A DNA stretch of 64,000 nt from Arthrobacter sp. PM3 (GTDB lineage Bacteria > Actinomycetota > Actinomycetes > Actinomycetales > Micrococcaceae): the NCBI RefSeq assembly GCF_003352915.1, contig NZ_CP022314.1, forward strand, positions 577,947 to 641,946. Reading direction: 5' to 3'. The notes below the pieces were generated by a model that saw only the letters and a program-made list of their open reading frames with translations, had not been told where the DNA came from and did not search any database. The translations under genes and the position numbers were made by a program. Within the stretch, counting starts at the first letter, position 1, and the number at the start of each line of letters is the position of its first letter. Shown one piece after another: positions 33,839-42,515 of the stretch.

Positions 33839-35842
33839 TCAGACCTCCGCCGCCGGAGCCGCGAACTGGGCCTCGTAAAGCCGTGCGTACGCCCCGCCCG
33901 CTGCCAGAAGCGAAGCATGCGTGCCCTGCTCCACGATCTGGCCGGCCTCCATCACCAGGATGAGGTCGGCGTCGCGGATGGTGGAGAGCCGGTGCGCGAT
34001 CACAAAGGACGTCCGGTCCGACCGCAAAGCGCTCATCGCTTTCTGCACCAGGACCTCGGTCCGGGTATCCACCGACGACGTCGCCTCGTCCAGGATCAGC
34101 ACCGACGGCCGGGCCAGAAAGGCCCGGGCAATGGTCAGCAACTGCTTCTCCCCCGCCGACACATTGGAACCCTCGTCGTCGAGCACGGTGTCGTAGCCGG
34201 CCGGCAGGGACCGGACGAACCGGTCCACGTACGTCGCCTTTGCCGCCTCCAGGATCTCGGCCTCCGAGGCACCCGGCCGGCCGTAGGCGATATTGTCCCG
34301 GATGGTCCCGCCGAACAGCCAGGTGTCCTGCAGCACCATGCCCATCCGCGAGCGCAGCTCGTGCCGCGACATCAAGGCGACGTCCACGCCGTCGAGGGTG
34401 ATCTTTCCGGCGTCGAGCTCGTAGAAGCGCATCATCAGGTTCACCAGGGTGGTCTTGCCTGCCCCGGTGGGCCCCACGATCGCCACGGTCTGCCCCGGCT
34501 CCGCCACCAGGCTCAGGTCGGCAATGAGCGGCTTCTCCGGCGAGTACGCGAAGGACACGTTCTCGAACTCCAGCCGCCCCCGGGTCATCTCGGGCTGCAG
34601 CGGCACGTCGGGGTCGGCCAGCTGCTCCTCGGTGTCCAGCAGCTCGAACACCCGCTCGGCTGAGGCGACCCCGGACTGCAGCAGGTTCGCCATCGAGCCC
34701 AGCTGCGCCAGCGGCTGGGTGAACTGCCGCGAGTACTGGATGAACGCCTGCACATCGCCGAGCTGCATCGCCCCGGAGGCCACCTGCAGGCCGCCCACCA
34801 CGGCGATCCCCACGTAGACCAGGTTCCCGATGAACGTCATGGCCGGCATGATCAGCCCGGAAATGAACTGCGCGCCGAAGCTCGCCTGGTACAGCTCCGC
34901 GTTCTTCTGCCGGAACCGTTGCTCCACCTCGCGCTGCCGGCCGAACACCTTCACCAGCGCGTGCCCGGTGTACGTCTCCTCGATCTGTCCGTTGAGTTCG
35001 CCGGTGGTCCTCCACTGCGCCACGAACAGCTTCTGCGAGCGCTTGGCGATCACCGCCGTCGTCACCAGGGTCAGCGGAATGGTCACCAGCGCGATGATCG
35101 CCAGCGTCGGCGAGAGGATCACCATCATCACCAGCACCCCGGCCACGGTCAGCACCGAGGTCACGGCCTGGCTGATGGACTGCTGCAGGCTTTGGGAGAT
35201 GTTGTCGACGTCGTTCGTCACCCGGCTGAGCAGCTCGCCGCGCTGCACGGTGTCGAAGTAGCGCAGCGGGAGCCGGTTGATCTTCGCCTCGATCCGCTCG
35301 CGCAGCCGGAACACCGTCCGCTGCACCACGCCGTTGAGGATGTAGGCCTGCATCCAGCCGAACGCCGAGGCCAGCACGTACAGCACCAGCGCCCACAGCA
35401 GCACGGTGGCCAGCGCGGTGAAGTCGATTCCGGCTCCCGGGGTCAGGGTCATGGCACTGAGCATGTCCGCCTGCTCGGTCTGCCCGGCGGCGCGCAGCTG
35501 CGCGATCACCTGCGCCTGGGTCATCCCGGCGGGCAGCTGCTTGGACACGACGCCGGCGAAGATCAGGTTGGTGCCCTCGCCCAGCAGCCGGGGCCCGATC
35601 ACCGAGAACGTCACGCTGACGACGGCGAGCAGCAGGACCAGCGTCAGCCACAGCCGTTCGGGGTGCAGTTCGCCCAGCAGCCGTTTCGCGGACGGCCAGA
35701 AGTTCATGGCTTTTTCGGCCGGGATGTTCATCCCGGCGAAGGGGCCGCCGCGGCCGGGTCCGCCCGCGGGGCGGGGAATCCGCAACGGGGCTTCCTTCGC
35801 GGTGCTCCCGGCGGCGGCCGTCTGGGGCAGGACCTTGCTCAT
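33839..35842 (-). CDS. ABC exporter half-transporter, fused membrane and ATPase
   Basis: 667-residue type-IV ABC exporter half. After a 60-residue N-terminal tail come six helices (about 65-390), with the intracellular loop YFDTVQRGELLSRVTNDVDNI, then an ATPase with Walker A VGPTGAGKTTL, Q-loop VLQDTWLFGGTI, signature NVSAGEKQLL, Walker B SVLILDEATSSVD and the switch His in IAHRLST. A 60-residue extracellular insert between helices 1 and 2 (KQLPAGMTQAQVIAQLRAAG) is common in TM287/288-like proteins. The ATG overlaps the partner's stop, so a heterodimer is likely. Substrate unknown; drug or lipid efflux are common. Confidence 0.95.
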   Translation of the reverse strand: MSKVLPQTAAAGSTAKEAPLRIPRPAGGPGRGGPFAGMNIPAEKAMNFWPSAKRLLGELHPERLWLTLVLLLAVVSVTFSVIGPRLLGEGTNLIFAGVVSKQLPAGMTQAQVIAQLRAAGQTEQADMLSAMTLTPGAGIDFTALATVLLWALVLYVLASAFGWMQAYILNGVVQRTVFRLRERIEAKINRLPLRYFDTVQRGELLSRVTNDVDNISQSLQQSISQAVTSVLTVAGVLVMMVILSPTLAIIALVTIPLTLVTTAVIAKRSQKLFVAQWRTTGELNGQIEETYTGHALVKVFGRQREVEQRFRQKNAELYQASFGAQFISGLIMPAMTFIGNLVYVGIAVVGGLQVASGAMQLGDVQAFIQYSRQFTQPLAQLGSMANLLQSGVASAERVFELLDTEEQLADPDVPLQPEMTRGRLEFENVSFAYSPEKPLIADLSLVAEPGQTVAIVGPTGAGKTTLVNLMMRFYELDAGKITLDGVDVALMSRHELRSRMGMVLQDTWLFGGTIRDNIAYGRPGASEAEILEAAKATYVDRFVRSLPAGYDTVLDDEGSNVSAGEKQLLTIARAFLARPSVLILDEATSSVDTRTEVLVQKAMSALRSDRTSFVIAHRLSTIRDADLILVMEAGQIVEQGTHASLLAAGGAYARLYEAQFAAPAAEV

Positions 35843-37581
35843 GCCGCCTCCTCCGCTGCGAGTTGGGAGTTCACGATCTCCTGGTACGTCTCTGAGGCCG
35901 CCAGCAGGTCCTCGTGCGTGCCGTGCGCGACGATCCTGCCGCGCTCCAGCACCAGGATCTGGTCCGCGTCCACGATGCTGGAGACGCGCTGGGCGATGAT
36001 CACCAGGGTGGCCCCGGCGGTGCTCTGCTTGAGCGCCTGCCGGAGCCGGGCGTCCGTGGCGGTGTCCAGCGAGGAGAACGAGTCGTCAAAGATGTAGAGC
36101 TCGGGCCGTTTCACCAGGGCCCGGGCGATCGCGAGGCGCTGCCGCTGGCCGCCGGAGACGTTGGTGCCGCCCTGCGAGATCGGCGCGTCCAGCCCGCCTT
36201 CCATCTCCTGCACGAAGTCCCGCGCCTGCGCAATGGCCAGCGCCTCCAAGAGCTCGTCCTCGGTGGCGTCCGGCTTGCCGTAGAGCAGGTTGCTGCGCAC
36301 CGTGCCCGAGAACAGGTAGGGCTTTTGCGGGACCAGGCCAATGTGTCCCCAGAGCTGGTCCGGGTGGAGCTCGCGGACGTCGACCCCGTCGATCAGCACC
36401 GAACCGGAAGTCGCGTCGAAGAGCCGCGGCATCAGGTTCACCAGGGTGGTTTTGCCGGAGCCGGTGGCGCCGATGATCGCCGTCGTCTGCCCCGCCCGGG
36501 CGGTGAAGCTGACGTCCTGGAGCACCGGCTGCTCGGCACCCGGGTAGGCGAATCCGACGTCGCGCATCTCCAGTTCGCCGCGCGCGGCCCGGCCTGCCGC
36601 GCGCGAGACCGGGCGCTCCGGCGGCCGGACGCTGGATTCGGTCCCGAGGACCTCGCCGATCCGGTCCGCCGAGACGGACGCCCGCGGGATCATGATCGCC
36701 ATAAACGTGGCCATCATGACGGACATCAGGATCTGCATGAGGTAGCTCAGGAACGCGATCATGGTGCCCACTTGCATGGACCCGTCCTCGATCCGGAACG
36801 CGCCGAACCAGATCACGGCCGTGCTGGAGACGTTGAGGACCAGCATCACAGTGGGGAACGCGAGCGCCATGAGCCGGCCGGCGCGCAGGGCCGTGTCCGT
36901 GACGTCCTCGTTCGCGCGGCCGAAGCGGGCCGTCTCCACGTCCTCCCGGACGAAGGCCCGCACCACGCGGATGCCGGTGAGCTGTTCGCGCAGCACCCGG
37001 TTGACGGTGTCGATCCGGGTCTGCATGACCCGGAACAGCGGCACCATCCGGGTGATGATCGACCCCACCGCAATCAGGAGCACCGGCACGCTGACGGCGA
37101 TCAGCCAGGACAGCTGCAGGTCCTGCCGCATGGCCATGATCACCCCGCCGATACAGAGCATGGGCGCCGTGACCATGAGCGTGGCGGACATCAGGACCAG
37201 CTGCTGGACCTGCTGGACATCGTTGGTGGAGCGGGTGATGAGGCTGGGCGGGCCGAACCGGGTGACCTCCTGCTCGGAAAACGCGGCCACCCGGCCGAAG
37301 ATGGCGCCGCGGACGTCCCGGCCCATCGCCATCGCGGCCTTCGCGCCGAAGTACACGGCGGCGACGGTGCACGCGATCTGCAGCAGGGTGACCATCAGCA
37401 TGAGGCCGCCGATGCGCAGGATGTAGTCCGTGTCCCCCTTCGCCACGCCCTGGTCGATGATGTCCGCGTTCAGCGTCGGCAGGTACAGCGAGGCGATGGA
37501 CGCCGCCAGCTGGAAAACGACGACGGCGAGCAACAGCCGCCGCTGCGGCCGCAGGTATTCGACGAGCAGGTTCCAGAGCAC
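35839..37581 (-). CDS. ABC exporter half-transporter, partner subunit
   Basis: 580-residue partner. Six helices are followed by an ATPase with Walker A IGATGSGKTTL, Q-loop VPQKPYLFSGTV, signature NVSGGQRQRL and ELYIFDDSFSSLDT, where the catalytic Glu of Walker B is replaced by Asp (FDDSFS), and the switch position has Gln (IIAQRVSS) instead of His. These are the degenerate-site features of heterodimeric exporters of the TM287 / BmrC type; the other subunit keeps both residues. First gene of the two-gene unit. Confidence 0.95.
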   Translation of the reverse strand: MLWNLLVEYLRPQRRLLLAVVVFQLAASIASLYLPTLNADIIDQGVAKGDTDYILRIGGLMLMVTLLQIACTVAAVYFGAKAAMAMGRDVRGAIFGRVAAFSEQEVTRFGPPSLITRSTNDVQQVQQLVLMSATLMVTAPMLCIGGVIMAMRQDLQLSWLIAVSVPVLLIAVGSIITRMVPLFRVMQTRIDTVNRVLREQLTGIRVVRAFVREDVETARFGRANEDVTDTALRAGRLMALAFPTVMLVLNVSSTAVIWFGAFRIEDGSMQVGTMIAFLSYLMQILMSVMMATFMAIMIPRASVSADRIGEVLGTESSVRPPERPVSRAAGRAARGELEMRDVGFAYPGAEQPVLQDVSFTARAGQTTAIIGATGSGKTTLVNLMPRLFDATSGSVLIDGVDVRELHPDQLWGHIGLVPQKPYLFSGTVRSNLLYGKPDATEDELLEALAIAQARDFVQEMEGGLDAPISQGGTNVSGGQRQRLAIARALVKRPELYIFDDSFSSLDTATDARLRQALKQSTAGATLVIIAQRVSSIVDADQILVLERGRIVAHGTHEDLLAASETYQEIVNSQLAAEEAA

Positions 37582-37681
37582 CCGGCCTCCCCTTCACGCG
37601 TCACGGACGGTTTCACACAGCACGATGTGAGGGTCAGTTTACGTCCGGATGCTTTGAGTGAACCGGGTTCCTCTCAGGGCG

Positions 37682-37713
37682 AAGCGGGGGCACCGGTGGT
37701 GGTGCCCCCGCTT
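37682..37713 (-). terminator. Terminator-like hairpin after sulfonate-binding protein gene
   Basis: AAGCGGGGGCACC (37682-37694) pairs perfectly with GGTGCCCCCGCTT (37701-37713) over a 6-nt loop. It lies 54 bases past the stop of the binding-protein gene and before the ABC exporter unit. Confidence 0.8.
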
Positions 37714-37767
37714 GCCGGCCGGCCCGGCAGGGGTGTCTGTGCGGCTGCGGTACAGCGTGGTGTTCCG

Positions 37768-38940
37768 TTAGTCCTTGCCGAGGCCTTGGGCGGAGACTTT
37801 CTGGCCGGTAACGGTGTTGAGGGCAGTGAGGTCGAAAATGCCGCTGATGTCGGCCTGCTTGGTGGTGCCGGCGTCGACCCCGTCCTGGAGCAGCTTCTTG
37901 TACGTCCCGGCGAGCGGGTCGACCGTGAAGACGATGTTCTTCAGCGACCGGTCAATCACATCCGCGGCCAGCGCCGACCCGGCGGCGGCCTTCAGCGCGG
38001 CGTTGAGGACCGTGGCCTTCTCCGCCGGTGCCGCCTTGTTCAGCCAGTCCACGGATTCCACGTGCCCCTTCAGCAGCGCCTGCACGGTGGCGGGGTGCTC
38101 GGCCGCGAACTTCCTGTTCACAATCAGCACCGTGGTGGGGAACTCGCCGGGCTTACCGGACAAGGAACCGTCCCACAGGTCCTTCTCATCGACCAGGACC
38201 TTCGCCCCGGCCTGCAGCACCAGCCGGGACGCCCACGGCTCCGGCAGCCACGCCCCGTCCAGCTTGCCGTCCTGGAACAGCTTCAGCGTCTGGGCGTTCT
38301 CGGTCGGGTTGATCGCCACATCCCCGCCCCCGTCCGTGGACGTCTTGAACCCCTGATGGCCCAGCCAGGCCCGCAGCGCCACATCCTGCGTGCCGCCCAG
38401 CTGCGGCGACGCCAGCGTCTTGCCCTTCAAATCCGCCGCCGAATTGATCCCGGGCTTCACCACCAGCTGCGCCCCGCCGGACGCGGCCCCGGCGATGATG
38501 CTGATGGACTCGCCCTTGCTCTTCACGAACGAGTTGATCGCCGGGTTCGGGCCGATATACGTCGCGTCGATCGCGCCGGCGTTCAGCGCCTCGATCGCGG
38601 CCGGGCCGGCGTTGAAGACCTGCGTGGTCAGCTTCGTCTGACCCAGTTCCTTGGCAATGAACCCCTGGTTCACGCCGACCAGGGCCGGGCCGTGGGTGAT
38701 GTTCCCGAAGTAGCCGAGCTTCAGCTCCGCCGCCGGACTGCCATCCGCCGCCGCCACCGGCGCGGCCTCCGGGCCGCGGGACAGGGTCGACGCCACCGCC
38801 GCGCCGCCGCCGATGAGGAGCACCAGGGCGGTGGCCAGGGCGATCTTGCGGCCGCGGTGACGTTTAGGGTTTTGGGGATCCCCCGCGACGATGCGGGTGG
38901 ACGCTGGCTGGTCGGACGCCGACCGGTCGTTGGATGTCAT
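37768..38940 (-). CDS. Aliphatic sulfonate-type ABC binding protein
   Basis: 390-residue solute-binding protein of the SsuA/NrtA class. A basic tail and one membrane helix (KIALATALVLLIGGGAAVAST, about 32-52) form a signal-anchor or uncleaved export signal, with no lipobox Cys. The ligand fold is clear: LKLGYFGNITHGPALVGVNQGFIAKELG, then GAIDATYIGPNPAINSF, GKTLASPQLGGTQDVALRAWL and WLPEPWASRLV. ATG at 38940 is chosen because GAAGGAAC precedes it. It lies downstream of the organosulfur operon but has its own promoter-size gap (276 bases) and no permease of its own, so it may feed the neighbouring SsuBC-like transporter or another one. Confidence 0.92.
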   Translation of the reverse strand: MTSNDRSASDQPASTRIVAGDPQNPKRHRGRKIALATALVLLIGGGAAVASTLSRGPEAAPVAAADGSPAAELKLGYFGNITHGPALVGVNQGFIAKELGQTKLTTQVFNAGPAAIEALNAGAIDATYIGPNPAINSFVKSKGESISIIAGAASGGAQLVVKPGINSAADLKGKTLASPQLGGTQDVALRAWLGHQGFKTSTDGGGDVAINPTENAQTLKLFQDGKLDGAWLPEPWASRLVLQAGAKVLVDEKDLWDGSLSGKPGEFPTTVLIVNRKFAAEHPATVQALLKGHVESVDWLNKAAPAEKATVLNAALKAAAGSALAADVIDRSLKNIVFTVDPLAGTYKKLLQDGVDAGTTKQADISGIFDLTALNTVTGQKVSAQGLGKD

Positions 38941-39103
38941 GGAAAGTTCCTTCAGTGAATGGGGGAGGTGCCCCGCCGGGGCCATGGCCGGTGGCCGCCG
39001 ATGAACGGGGGGCGGTGATCTGGTGATCGGTTGCCATGACATTACGGACGCCCCCGGACCCCGATCAACGGCCGGCGACACGGAAGGTCAACCGCGGAAA
39101 CGC

Positions 39104-39130
39104 GACGTCACCCACGGACATATGACGTCA
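39104..39130. promoter_or_regulatory. Direct repeat GACGTCA, 20-nt period
   Basis: GACGTCA occurs at 39104-39110 and 39124-39130 upstream of the sulfonate-binding protein gene. The 20-nt spacing is two helical turns, and each unit holds the palindrome GACGTC. It is a candidate activator or repressor site. Confidence 0.35.
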
Positions 39131-39216
39131 GGCCGCGTCGCAAACCGTCATGGGTCCTCCGCTGAGGGGCTCCGGTTACAGGAACCGAAACCCCTCAACG
39201 GCACGGACGCCCCGGG

Positions 39217-40608
39217 TCACCGCCCCGCGACCAGAAGCCCTCCTCCCGCCGGGCGGGAGGAGCCGGCTTGGCTGGGCTCCGCGGCCCGAGCGAAGGAGTT
39301 GGCCGGCCGGGCCAGCCCGTAGTGTTCCCGCAGGGTCCGTCCGGTGTATTCGCGCCGGAAGAGTCCGCGGTCCCGCAGGATGGGGATGACGTGGTCCACG
39401 AAGGCCTCAAGGCCGGAGGGGAGCACCGGGGGCATGATGTTGAAGCCGTCCGCTGCCCCGGCGTCGAACCATTCCTGGATCGCGTCGGCCACCTGCTCCG
39501 GCGTGCCGGAGAACGTGCGGTGTCCGCGGCCGCCACCGAGCCTGCCGATGAGCTGCCGCACGGTCAGGCGTTCCCGGCGGGCGAGGTCCACGATCAACGT
39601 GTACCTGCTCTTGGCGCCTTCGATCTCGTCCTCGGAGGGCAGGTCCTCCGGCAGTTCGGCGTCCAGGTCGAGGGCTTGCGGGGAGATGCGGAGCACGCCG
39701 GCGAGCTGCCGTTTGGCGTGTTCCGGGTGGATGAGCGCGTCGAGTTCCTCCTCCAGCCGTCGGGCTTCGGCTTCGGTGGAACCGATAACCGGGACGATTC
39801 CCGGGAGCACCTTGATGGTTTCCGGGTCCCTGCCGGCGGCAGCGGTTCTGCGCTTCAGGTCGGCGTAGAAGCGCTGGGCGTCGGGCAGGGTCTGCTGGGC
39901 GGTGAAGACCGCTTCGGCGTAGCGGGCGGCGAAGTCCTTGCCGTCCTCCGAAGATCCCGCCTGGACAATCAGCGGGTGGCCCTGGGCGGAGCGCGGCACG
40001 TCCAGGGGACCCTGGACGCTGAAATGCGTGCCGGTGTGGTTGACCGGGTGGACGCGGGTGTTGTCTCCCCAGATCCCGGCCGCCTTGTCCCCGACCAGGG
40101 CGTCGTCTTCCCAGCTGTCCCAGAGCTTGCGGGCAACGTCGAGGAATTCCGCGGCGCGCTCGTACCGCCGGGCGTGGGCCGGCTGGTCCTGCAGGGAGAA
40201 GTTCCTGGCGGCTGCTTCCCCTGCGGTGGTGACGACGTTCCACCCGGTCCGTCCGCCGCTGATGTGATCAACGGAGGCGAACCGCCGGGCCAGGTTATAG
40301 GGGTCGTTGTAGGTGGTGGAGGCGGTTGCGATCAGCCCGATGCGGTCGGTGACGGCGGCGATGGCGGCGAGCAGGACGGTCGGTTCCAGGGTGCCGTAGG
40401 GGCGCTGTCCAACGTCGCCGTGCAGCACCGGGGAGTCCGCGAAGAAAATGGAGTCGAACGTTCCGCGTTCCGCTGTCCGGGCCAGGCGCTGGAAGTGGGC
40501 GATGTCCGTGCCAGCGAAGCTGTCGCTTTCCGGCAGCCGCCACGACGCTTCGTGGTGCCCGGTGCTCATCAGGAACGCGTTCAGGTGCAGCTCCCGGGCG
40601 CCGCTCAC
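39217..40608 (-). CDS. LLM-class flavin monooxygenase (NtaA/SnaA/DszA-like)
   Basis: 463-residue luciferase-like monooxygenase of the NtaA/SnaA/SoxA/DszA group that uses FMNH2 from a separate reductase. Seen: HHEASWRLPESDSFAGTDIAHFQRLARTAERGTFDSIFFAD, LEPTVLLAAIAAVTDRIGL, ASTTYNDPYNLARRFASVDHISGGRTGWNVVT and VQAGSSEDGKDFAARYAEAVF. With TauD and SsuABC-like genes next door, a role in desulfonation or organosulfur oxidation is likely. The GTG start overlaps the TauD stop (GTGA). The C-terminus runs about 20 residues past the usual HYGLARPANSF end through a perfect DNA hairpin. Confidence 0.92.
   Translation of the reverse strand: MSGARELHLNAFLMSTGHHEASWRLPESDSFAGTDIAHFQRLARTAERGTFDSIFFADSPVLHGDVGQRPYGTLEPTVLLAAIAAVTDRIGLIATASTTYNDPYNLARRFASVDHISGGRTGWNVVTTAGEAAARNFSLQDQPAHARRYERAAEFLDVARKLWDSWEDDALVGDKAAGIWGDNTRVHPVNHTGTHFSVQGPLDVPRSAQGHPLIVQAGSSEDGKDFAARYAEAVFTAQQTLPDAQRFYADLKRRTAAAGRDPETIKVLPGIVPVIGSTEAEARRLEEELDALIHPEHAKRQLAGVLRISPQALDLDAELPEDLPSEDEIEGAKSRYTLIVDLARRERLTVRQLIGRLGGGRGHRTFSGTPEQVADAIQEWFDAGAADGFNIMPPVLPSGLEAFVDHVIPILRDRGLFRREYTGRTLREHYGLARPANSFARAAEPSQAGSSRPAGGGLLVAGR
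39240..39262 (-). terminator. Perfect hairpin inside the end of the monooxygenase gene
   Basis: CTCCTCCCGCC-G-GGCGGGAGGAG, an 11-nt-arm palindrome, lies within the last 16 codons. It has terminator-like shape but no T-run and is translated. Confidence 0.4.
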
Positions 40609-41552
40609 AGCCGGCCTCCGTCCACGTTTGCCGGCAGCACAACCGTCTCGGAATAGGCAGCGGAATCGCCCTGGATGGCCGTGCTGCGGCGCCCGTCGAT
40701 ACCCACGGGGACGTCGCCGGCGACCGTGACCCGGTTCAGCTGGCGGGGCTGGCCGTCATAGTTGTCCGGGGCGTAGTGCTGGGTGATGCGGTTGTCGAAC
40801 AGCACCAGCTGGTCCGGTTCCCAGTTCACCCTGATCACGTTCTCCGGCCGGGTGACGTAGGCCTGCAGCAGCCGCAGGATGTCCTTGGATTCGGTGTTGG
40901 ACAGTCCGACGATCCGCAGCCTCTGGGCAAACCCGCCGATGAACAGGCCGCGTTCCCCGGTCAGCGGGTGGACGCGGACCACGGGGTGGGCGGTTTCGAA
41001 CTTGAGCCGCGTGAACTCCTTGCGGCGTTCCTCAGCGTTCTCATGTTCGAGGTTCTTGGGCACCGAGTAGTCGTAGTCGTTGGTGTGGATGGCCCACAGG
41101 GTGTCGGCGAAGTTCCGCAGTTCCTCCGGCAGGTCGGCGTAGGCCCCGGCAGCGGAGGCGATCAGGGTTTCGCCGCCGTAGGCCGGCAGGGTGATGCTGC
41201 GCAGGGTGGAGGCCTGCGGCGGGTTCACCACGAACGTGACGTCGGTGTGCCAAGTGTTGGCGGAGCCGTTTTCGCTGTCCACCGGCAGGACCGACGGTTT
41301 GCCGTCGACGGATGCCACCGTCGGGTGCGCCTGGGTGAGAGGGCCGAAGCGGCTGGCGAAGCGGACCTGGGCGTCGTCGTCGCGGATGTTGGCGTCCCGG
41401 AAGACGAGGGCCTTGTGGGTGTTCAGGGCCTCCCGGATCTGGGCGATCGTGGCGTCGCTGAGGTCGGCGCTGAGGTCCAGTCCCCGGATTTCGGCGCCGA
41501 TGCGGGCACTGAGCTTGCGGAATTCGAGTCGGGTTTCGGTGGTTGTTGTCAT
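40605..41552 (-). CDS. TauD/TfdA-type 2-oxoglutarate dioxygenase
   Basis: 315-residue Fe(II)/2-oxoglutarate dioxygenase. Iron ligands are His102 and Asp104 (WHTD) and His259 (TQHYAPD); Arg274 in QLNRVTV would bind 2-oxoglutarate. The length and DVTFVVNPPQASTLRSI stretch match taurine dioxygenase and alkyl sulfatase (AtsK-like) enzymes, which release sulfite or sulfate from sulfonates or sulfate esters. It is co-transcribed with the transporter (45-base gap) and overlaps the LLM monooxygenase gene. Confidence 0.93.
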   Translation of the reverse strand: MTTTTETRLEFRKLSARIGAEIRGLDLSADLSDATIAQIREALNTHKALVFRDANIRDDDAQVRFASRFGPLTQAHPTVASVDGKPSVLPVDSENGSANTWHTDVTFVVNPPQASTLRSITLPAYGGETLIASAAGAYADLPEELRNFADTLWAIHTNDYDYSVPKNLEHENAEERRKEFTRLKFETAHPVVRVHPLTGERGLFIGGFAQRLRIVGLSNTESKDILRLLQAYVTRPENVIRVNWEPDQLVLFDNRITQHYAPDNYDGQPRQLNRVTVAGDVPVGIDGRRSTAIQGDSAAYSETVVLPANVDGGRL

Positions 41553-41597
41553 GGTGTTGGTGTCCTTGGTCTGTCGGGGGAAGTTAGCTTGAGTGGC

Positions 41598-42515
41598 TTA
41601 GTTTGATTGGGATCCGACGGCGGTCCGCCACCGGGAGAAGTGCCGTTCGACGGCGACCAGAAGGTAGTTGACCAGCAGGCCGAGCAGCGCGACGGTGAGG
41701 ATCCCGGCGTACATGTCCGGAATCAGGAAGCTGGACTGTGCGTTGACAATCAGGTACCCGAGGCCTGCTTTGGCGCCGACCATTTCCGCGGCGATCAGCA
41801 CCAGGATCGATGACGTTCCGGCCATCCGGATGCCTGTGAAGATGGTCGGCACCGCCGAGGGCAGGATCACCTTCTGGAACAGCCGGAAGTTGGAGAGCCC
41901 CAGCGAGCGGGCTGCGCGGATGAGCAGCGGGTCCACGGTCCTGACGCCGGCGATGGTGTTCAGCAGCACGGGGAAGAAAGCGGCGTAGGCCACGATGCTG
42001 ATCTTGGACGTCTCCCCGATGCCCAGCAGGAGGGTGAACACCGGGAGCAGGGCCAGCGCGGCCGTGTTCCGGAAGACCTCGAGCAGCGGGTTCAGGAACC
42101 GGTCCAGTGAGCGGTACCAGGCGACCAGCAGGCCCAGGACGACGGCGGCCACGACCGCGATGCCGAAGCCGGCGACGGATCGGGTGAGACTTGCCGCCAG
42201 ATGGTCCTGCAGTTGGCCCTTGGCAACGAGGGAGCCCAAGGCCCGCAGGACCTCGTGGAGCGGCGGGAGGAACACCCTGGTTGCGGCCGGGGCGAGGTAG
42301 GCGGGCCCCAGTTCCCAGAGCAGCAGGAACAGCAGGATCGCACCCGAGGCCCAGATCCCGCGCCCGGCCGTACGGGCAGCGGCACGGGTCAGGCCGGCAA
42401 GGCGCCGTGCCGCCGTGGGCGGCGGAGCCTGCCCCGCGCCGGATACCGGGGCGGCAGCGGACGGGACGGCCGGGGAAACCACGGCAGTGTCGTTGGTCAG
42501 TGGTGGCGCGGTCAT
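41598..42515 (-). CDS. Sulfonate-type ABC permease (SsuC/TauC-like)
   Basis: 305-residue permease. A 50-residue Pro/Ala-rich N-terminus precedes six helices, with the coupling loop DPLLIRAARSLGLSNFRLFQKVILPSAVPTI typical of SsuC/TauC/NrtB. Start overlaps the ATPase stop by one base. Confidence 0.95.
   Translation of the reverse strand: MTAPPLTNDTAVVSPAVPSAAAPVSGAGQAPPPTAARRLAGLTRAAARTAGRGIWASGAILLFLLLWELGPAYLAPAATRVFLPPLHEVLRALGSLVAKGQLQDHLAASLTRSVAGFGIAVVAAVVLGLLVAWYRSLDRFLNPLLEVFRNTAALALLPVFTLLLGIGETSKISIVAYAAFFPVLLNTIAGVRTVDPLLIRAARSLGLSNFRLFQKVILPSAVPTIFTGIRMAGTSSILVLIAAEMVGAKAGLGYLIVNAQSSFLIPDMYAGILTVALLGLLVNYLLVAVERHFSRWRTAVGSQSN

Noticed and set aside
33834..35651. 605-codon minus-strand frame beside the ABC exporter gene
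   Set aside because: Out-of-frame shadow of the 667-aa exporter, which has all ATPase motifs.
35914..38958. 1014-codon open frame on the plus strand
   Set aside because: It is the antisense shadow of the ABC exporter and binding-protein genes. It is rich in Arg, His and Gly, with no motif or ribosome site.
39000..39216. Longer start for the sulfonate-binding protein (upstream in-frame ATG at 39081)
   Set aside because: The added residues are Pro/Arg-rich and unlike an export signal; the ATG at 38940 has a strong ribosome site.
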